This document shows, piece by piece, positions 60,801 through 64,000 of a stretch of DNA of 64,000 nucleotides. The position numbers and the translations under genes are program-made. Source of the stretch: Microthrixaceae bacterium (GTDB lineage: Bacteria > Actinomycetota > Acidimicrobiia > Acidimicrobiales > Acidimicrobilacustridaceae); NCBI GenBank assembly GCA_947446975.1, contig CANFHM010000001.1, positions 62,001-126,000 on the forward strand, read 5' to 3'. The notes under the pieces are model-generated. The model made no database searches, was not told the DNA's origin, and saw only the letters and a program-made list of their open reading frames with translations. Position 1 is the stretch's first letter, and every line of letters begins with the position of its first letter.

Positions 60801-61445
60801 CCCCACGGCTACGAGGGTCAGGGTCCCGAGCATTCCTCGGCCCGCATCGAGCGCTTCCTCACGCTGTCGGCCGGCGACAACATCCAGGTGTGCAACGCCA
60901 CCACGGCGGCGCAGTTCTTCCATCTCCTGCGTCGTCAGGTGCGTCGCGAGATCCGCAAGCCGCTCATCGTGTTCACCCCGAAGTCGGGCCTTCGCGCCAA
61001 GACCTCGCGGTCGCCGGTGTCCGAGCTCATCCACGGCTCGTTCCAGGAGGTCCTCGACGACTCCGGCGTCACCGATCCGACCGCCGTGCGCCGTGTGGTG
61101 TTCGCCTCCGGCAAGGTCGGCGTCGAGGCCCAGGCCGAACGCGATCTCCGTGAGGCCCCCGTCGCCGTCGTCCGGGTCGAGCAGCTCTACCCGTGGCCCT
61201 ATGACGATGTGGCCGCCATCCTCGACAAGTACTCCAACGCCGATGAGATCGTCTGGCTGCAGGAGGAACCCGAGAACATGGGCGCCTGGAACCACATCAA
61301 GGGTCGCCTGTACGAGGCCCATGAGAACACCCACCACATCCGTCGGGTGAGCCGTCAGGAATCGGCCAGCCCGGCCACCGGGAACCTCTCGATCCACAAG
61401 GCCGAACTGCACGACCTCATGGAGAGCGCCCTCGGAGACATCTGA
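57852..61445 (+). CDS. kgd: Multifunctional 2-oxoglutarate decarboxylase/dehydrogenase (Kgd)
   Basis: A 1197-residue actinobacterial enzyme in which an E2-like domain is fused to the ThDP-dependent E1. Residues 1-35 are the E1 N-terminal segment (WLVDEMFEQYR); an Ala/Thr/Pro-rich linker near 45-80 follows. The E2-like acyltransferase domain (to about residue 330) has HRIIQGAESG; the E1 part contains GMAHRGRLNVLVN near residue 520 and the ThDP motif in GDDPEAVVRVARL to YRRHGHNEGDD. It catalyses 2-oxoglutarate decarboxylation, carboligation and, with partner E2/E3, dehydrogenation in the TCA cycle. GarA-type regulation is likely from the family. GTG start; a strong hairpin follows the repeat at the stop. 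Confidence 0.98.
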   Translation: MADDSSPQITGPNAWLVDEMFEQYRTNPDSVSESWKEFFHGYRPTAAPRSVATGTTGTAPAAAPAPATAAASSADPAAETGTPLRGAAARIVANMESSLSVPTATSFREVPAKLLEVNRKTINSFLTRSRSGKVSFTHIIGYAIVRAITEAAPVMNSAYHEGADGKPYVVKHEHLNLGLAVDQEKSDGTRSLLVPCIKAADTLDFAGFLDAYEEIIRKVRSNKLTPDDFAGVTVSLTNPGTIGTVQSVPRLMPGQGVIVGVGSLDYPAAYQGADPATLAGLGLSKVMTITSTYDHRIIQGAESGLFLKRVHELLMGQHEFYEHVFRSLGVPYEAVEWGRDTNAFGREEAMLEKQMNVQTLINMHRVRGHLISDLDPLEAEEPYLHPELDPASYGLTIWDLDRVFLTGGIAGRKHMKLDEILDVLRDAYCRTIGIEYMHIQDPVEKRWIQQQVEGVTFSLTTEEKRHILDRLNAAEALEKFLATKYLGQKRFGIEGGESAIPLLDAVLSEAADASMHSAVVGMAHRGRLNVLVNIVGKSHEQLFTEFEGNIDPESIQGSGDVKYHLGQTGTFTSPAGNTMQVELAANPSHLEAVDPVVVGMARAKMDRIEPPGNYPVLSVLVHGDAAFAGQGVVAETLNLSDIRGYRVGGTIHVIINNQLGFTTNPTEARSSEYPTDVAKMIQAPIFHVNGDDPEAVVRVARLAFAYRQQFHKDVVIDMVCYRRHGHNEGDDPSYTQPLMYKRIEARRSVRKLYTEALVRKGDISLEEAEAALDDFQTRLQAALDETRSHDAPAPLESAPERHYEGVRPHVDTGVSQETLDAVFAQLEFVPEGFTVHPKLAKQFEGRHTMYTVDGEVDWALGEAFAIGSLLHEGTSVRLTGEDSRRGTFSHRHAALIDYETGRDIVPLEGTARDGAKFWIYDSLLSEFAALGFEYGYSVDNKDALVLWEGQFGDFMNGAQVIIDQFIVAAEDKWGQTSGLVMLLPHGYEGQGPEHSSARIERFLTLSAGDNIQVCNATTAAQFFHLLRRQVRREIRKPLIVFTPKSGLRAKTSRSPVSELIHGSFQEVLDDSGVTDPTAVRRVVFASGKVGVEAQAERDLREAPVAVVRVEQLYPWPYDDVAAILDKYSNADEIVWLQEEPENMGAWNHIKGRLYEAHENTHHIRRVSRQESASPATGNLSIHKAELHDLMESALGDI

Positions 61446-61478
61446 TCCGGAGACATCTGATCCGGAGACATCTGATCC
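61434..61478. repeat. Three 15-bp tandem repeats over the kgd stop
   Basis: Three identical 15-bp units (GGAGACATCTGATCC) and a partial fourth run from the last codons of kgd; the TGA (61443) is in the first unit. The 15-bp period puts TGAs in the same frame at 61458 and 61473. Confidence 0.9.
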
Positions 61479-61493
61479 GGCGACATCTCCTGG

Positions 61494-61529
61494 GGCACCG
61501 AGTCCGCTGCGAGCAGCGGGAGCGGTGCC
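61494..61529. terminator. Bidirectional hairpin between kgd and the M20 peptidase
   Basis: GGCACCG (61494-61500) pairs with CGGTGCC (61523-61529), and inside it CCGCTG pairs with CAGCGG. It lies directly before the convergent peptidase stop (61530). Confidence 0.65.
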
Positions 61530-62882
61530 TCAGTCGCGTGCGGTGAGCAGATCCTCGGCGACGATCTCCCACAGATGGGTCGACAGCCCGAGCGACGCCG
61601 TGTCGATGCGCTCGTCGTCGCCATGGAACATCGAGCCGTAGTCCTCGAAGCTCATGTTCTGGCTGAACAGACCGAACCCGTAGGCGGTGCGACCCTGCCG
61701 GCGGAAGAAGCGCGAGTCGGTGGCCCCGACGGTGAGGAACGGCACCGTCTCCGAACCCGGGTACCAGCGCTGCGTGACCCGCGACAGCGTGTCCCACAGC
61801 GGCGTGTCGATCGGCGAGGCGCTCGAGGGGTCGTACTCCCCGGGATGGAACTCGACCCGCTCGGCGAGATCGCCGAGGGCGAGTCGCAGCTCGGCCATGA
61901 CATCGTCGATCGCGTCGCCGGGAAGGGTGCGGATGTCGATCTCGAGCGACACATGATCGGGGATGACGTTGATCTTCGTCCCCGCCTGCATCATGGTCGG
62001 GGCGTAGGTGTTGTGGGTGCAGGCGTGGAACTGCCGACCCATCCCGATGGGGAGCTCACCGAGCACCGTGTCGAGGGCATCCACCGACAGCAGCGGCTGG
62101 GTGATCTCATCGGGGTAGCCCATGGAACTGATGAAGCGGGTCCAGATCTCGTGGATCTTCGTGGCCGGCTCGAAGGCGTCGATGCGTCGCACCACCTCCG
62201 CCGCGGTGACGAGGGCGTTGTCGGTGCGATAGGGCTGCGAGCCGTGGCCGGCCGTGCCGCGGACGGTGAGGCGCATGTTGAACACACCCTTCTCACCGAC
62301 GATGACCGGGAGCTTGAGCCCACTCGGACTCGGCAGGGGGATGCCCCCGGATTCCGTGATCACGTAGTCGGCCATGACGGCATCGCGATGATGGGAGATG
62401 AGGTGCTGGGCGCCGTAGGTGCCGTGCGCCTCCTCGTCGGCCACCGCCAGGTAGATGAGCGTGCCCCGCGGTGCGAACCCCGAGCGGGCGAGGCGTCTCG
62501 TGGCCACCGCCATCGAGGCGGTGAGGTTGAGCATGTCGATCGCACCGCGCCCCCAGACCTCACCGTCGATCAGGTCGCCGCCGAAGGGATCGTGTCGCCA
62601 GTGGTCCGGGTTCACCGGCACCACATCGGTGTGCCCCATGAGCAGCAGGGTCGGCGCATCGGGGTCGGTGCCCTCGATGCGCCCGATGAGGCTCGTGCGA
62701 CCGGGCGCCGATTCGAAGGTCTCGAGATCGATGCCGGGACCCTCGAGATAGCTGCGCAGGAGATCGGTGCTGCGGATCTCGCCGCCGGAGGTCACCGACC
62801 CATCGTTCACACAGGCGTTGCGGATGAGCCCCTGCAGCACCTCGGTGCACTCGTGTTCGCGTGCCGGAGTGTCGTCGGACAT
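61530..62882 (-). CDS. M20 family metallopeptidase/deacylase
   Basis: A 450-residue M20/M28-type zinc hydrolase. MGHTDVVPVNPDHW near residue 80 and GAIDMLNLTA contain metal ligands; ADEEAHGTYG near residue 148 has the catalytic Glu pair, and an ATDSRFF region holds further His/Asp. The central dimerisation domain (residues about 195-330) is complete. Related enzymes are dipeptidases, succinyl-diaminopimelate desuccinylase and N-acyl-amino-acid amidohydrolases. ATG at 62882 has TACGCT 7 nt upstream. Substrate unknown. Confidence 0.92.
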   Translation of the reverse strand: MSDDTPAREHECTEVLQGLIRNACVNDGSVTSGGEIRSTDLLRSYLEGPGIDLETFESAPGRTSLIGRIEGTDPDAPTLLLMGHTDVVPVNPDHWRHDPFGGDLIDGEVWGRGAIDMLNLTASMAVATRRLARSGFAPRGTLIYLAVADEEAHGTYGAQHLISHHRDAVMADYVITESGGIPLPSPSGLKLPVIVGEKGVFNMRLTVRGTAGHGSQPYRTDNALVTAAEVVRRIDAFEPATKIHEIWTRFISSMGYPDEITQPLLSVDALDTVLGELPIGMGRQFHACTHNTYAPTMMQAGTKINVIPDHVSLEIDIRTLPGDAIDDVMAELRLALGDLAERVEFHPGEYDPSSASPIDTPLWDTLSRVTQRWYPGSETVPFLTVGATDSRFFRRQGRTAYGFGLFSQNMSFEDYGSMFHGDDERIDTASLGLSTHLWEIVAEDLLTARD

Positions 62883-62889
62883 GGGTTGC

Positions 62890-62895
62890 AGCGTA
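62890..62895 (-). promoter_or_regulatory. -10 box of the M20 gene (leaderless)
   Basis: TACGCT on the minus strand, 7 nt before the ATG at 62882. Confidence 0.4.
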
Positions 62896-63052
62896 GGCTC
62901 CTCCCTGTCAGAGAGGCATGGATACGCCCTGCATCCGAGGCCACTCCCGTTCGACCCATCCCGGGTTCGACGGCGAGGTGCCCGTTGCGAGCTCCCATCC
63001 TCACCCGGAACTGCCGACGGCATTCCCCCAAGCGAAAAGAACGTTCACCCCC

Positions 63053-64000
63053 ATGATCCGATCCCATGTGGTCGTCGATGGCTCCAACATCGCCACCGAG
63101 GGCCGCACCACCCCCAGCCTGCGTCAGCTCGATGACGCTGTCACCACCTTCATGGAGGAGCATCAGGTCGACACCATCACGGTCGTCGTCGATGCCACCT
63201 TCCCCAACCGCATCGATCAGTCCGAACGGGCCGAGTTCGAGGCGGCGCTGCTCGCCGGCGAACTCGTCACCCCACCGGCGGGCACCATCGGACGCGGCGA
63301 TGCCTTCATCCTGCAGGTGGCCGAGAAGGTCGATGCCACCGTGCTGTCGAACGACTCGTTCCAGGAACTCCATGCCACTCGTCCGTGGATCTTCGACGAG
63401 GGTCGCCTCATCGGCGGCAAGCCGGTGCCCGGCGTCGGCTGGGTGTTCTCGTTGCGCACCCCGGTGCGCGGTCCGGTCAGTCGCCGCACCACGCGCGAAG
63501 CGCGGTCGAAGGATCGGCCCCGTCCGCCGGTCGAGCGCGAGAGCGTCGAGCAGACCGACGGTCGGTCCGGCCGTCGTCGTGGAAGCAGGAGCAACGGCGC
63601 GGCCGACGCATCCACCGACACACGCGACCAACGGCGCGGCGCACAACGCAGCACCGACGCCACGCGGAACGCGAACAACACGAACAACACGAACAACACC
63701 GAGTCGCGTGGCGATCGTCGCGGTGCTTCGCGCAAACCTTCCGAACCGCTCAACGAACCGCTGCACTTCCTCGAGTTCGTGTCGGAGCATCCGATCGGGA
63801 GCACGCTGCAGGGAACGGTCGAGTCGTTCTCCTCGCATGGCGCCTACGTCCGTGTCGGCAACGCCAGGTGCTATTCACCCTTGAAACTTCTGGGTGATCC
63901 GGCACCGCGCACCGCTCGCGATGTGCTCCGCCTCGGCGACGAGCACACCTTCGCCGTGTTCTCGATCGACACACCGCGACGCGGCATCGACCTCGCACTC
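63053..64000 (+). CDS. NYN-type ribonuclease with C-terminal S1 domain (3' end outside window)
   Basis: An open frame of 316 residues to the right edge. The N-terminal domain (residues about 1-130) matches the Zc3h12a/NYN PIN-like RNase fold: VVVDGSNIATEG with the metal Asp, VVVDATFPNR, RGDAFILQVAE and ATVLSNDSF with further acidic residues. A basic, low-complexity linker (residues about 140-235, with Asn-Asn-Thr repeats) follows, and the C-terminal part (from LQGTVESFSSHGAYVRVGN) is an S1 RNA-binding fold. The combination suggests an RNA-processing or RNA-degrading enzyme. It is preceded by a 170-bp intergenic region. The gene ends beyond 64000. Confidence 0.82.
   Translation, partial: MIRSHVVVDGSNIATEGRTTPSLRQLDDAVTTFMEEHQVDTITVVVDATFPNRIDQSERAEFEAALLAGELVTPPAGTIGRGDAFILQVAEKVDATVLSNDSFQELHATRPWIFDEGRLIGGKPVPGVGWVFSLRTPVRGPVSRRTTREARSKDRPRPPVERESVEQTDGRSGRRRGSRSNGAADASTDTRDQRRGAQRSTDATRNANNTNNTNNTESRGDRRGASRKPSEPLNEPLHFLEFVSEHPIGSTLQGTVESFSSHGAYVRVGNARCYSPLKLLGDPAPRTARDVLRLGDEHTFAVFSIDTPRRGIDLAL

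Overview
The window is a 64-kb piece of a high-GC, gene-dense chromosome from an actinobacterium. The evidence is a one-protein 2-oxoglutarate dehydrogenase/decarboxylase (Kgd), a GTP-type PEP carboxykinase, a UvrD2-like helicase with an HRDC domain, a SepIVA-like septation protein in the smc-mutM-rnc neighbourhood, and many start codons with a TANNNT -10 box only 5-9 nt upstream (leaderless mRNAs). The catabolic content would fit Acidimicrobiia, but the sequence alone does not fix the class. No rRNA, tRNA, CRISPR array, insertion sequence or prophage was seen. No stretch longer than about 170 bp lacks a gene.

Layout. 1-2.9 kb: MoxR ATPase (cut by the left edge), DUF58 protein and VWA membrane protein. 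3.0-12.2 kb (minus): a housekeeping run rsmD-coaD-sepIVA-like-DUF177-rpmF-plsX-acp-rnc-mutM-smc, joining ribosome, CoA/fatty acid/phospholipid, septation and DNA maintenance genes. 12.2-23.5 kb: a zinc-ribbon miniprotein, esterase, recG, DAK2 kinase, rpmB with a cold-shock-like protein, pckG, a MhuD-like heme-oxygenase relative with a His-Gly-Pro repeat, methionine aminopeptidase and a drug-type ABC exporter.

23.5-26.5 kb: an unusual small island with a divergent GT-B glycosyltransferase-like protein, a 55-residue peptide made of six 9-residue Pro/Arg repeats, and a divergent MurC-like ligase. 26.5-50.5 kb: a catabolic region with a Rieske oxygenase, lipoprotein, acyl-CoA ligases, a TetR regulator, a complete branched-chain-amino-acid-type ABC transporter (permeases fused, apparent AUC start), SDRs, two carotenoid-cleavage-oxygenase family proteins, a Dabb protein and a six-gene minus-strand operon (amidohydrolase, SDR, ThuA-like, P450, acyl-CoA synthetase, ACMSD-like amidohydrolase). 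Five promoters in this region share a 13-bp inverted repeat close to TGAAC-N3-GTTCA, so they probably form one regulon. 47.7-51.4 kb adds a PIG-L deacetylase, a CoA transferase, a 2OG-Fe(II) oxygenase and a hydrolase.

51.4-64 kb returns to core metabolism and maintenance: galT-galK, a PH/SHOCT membrane protein, uvrD2, a thioesterase, xth, kgd, an M20 peptidase and, at the right edge, a NYN-type ribonuclease with a C-terminal S1 domain that runs out of the window. Short tandem repeats (8-20 bp units) recur exactly at stop codons of several genes.
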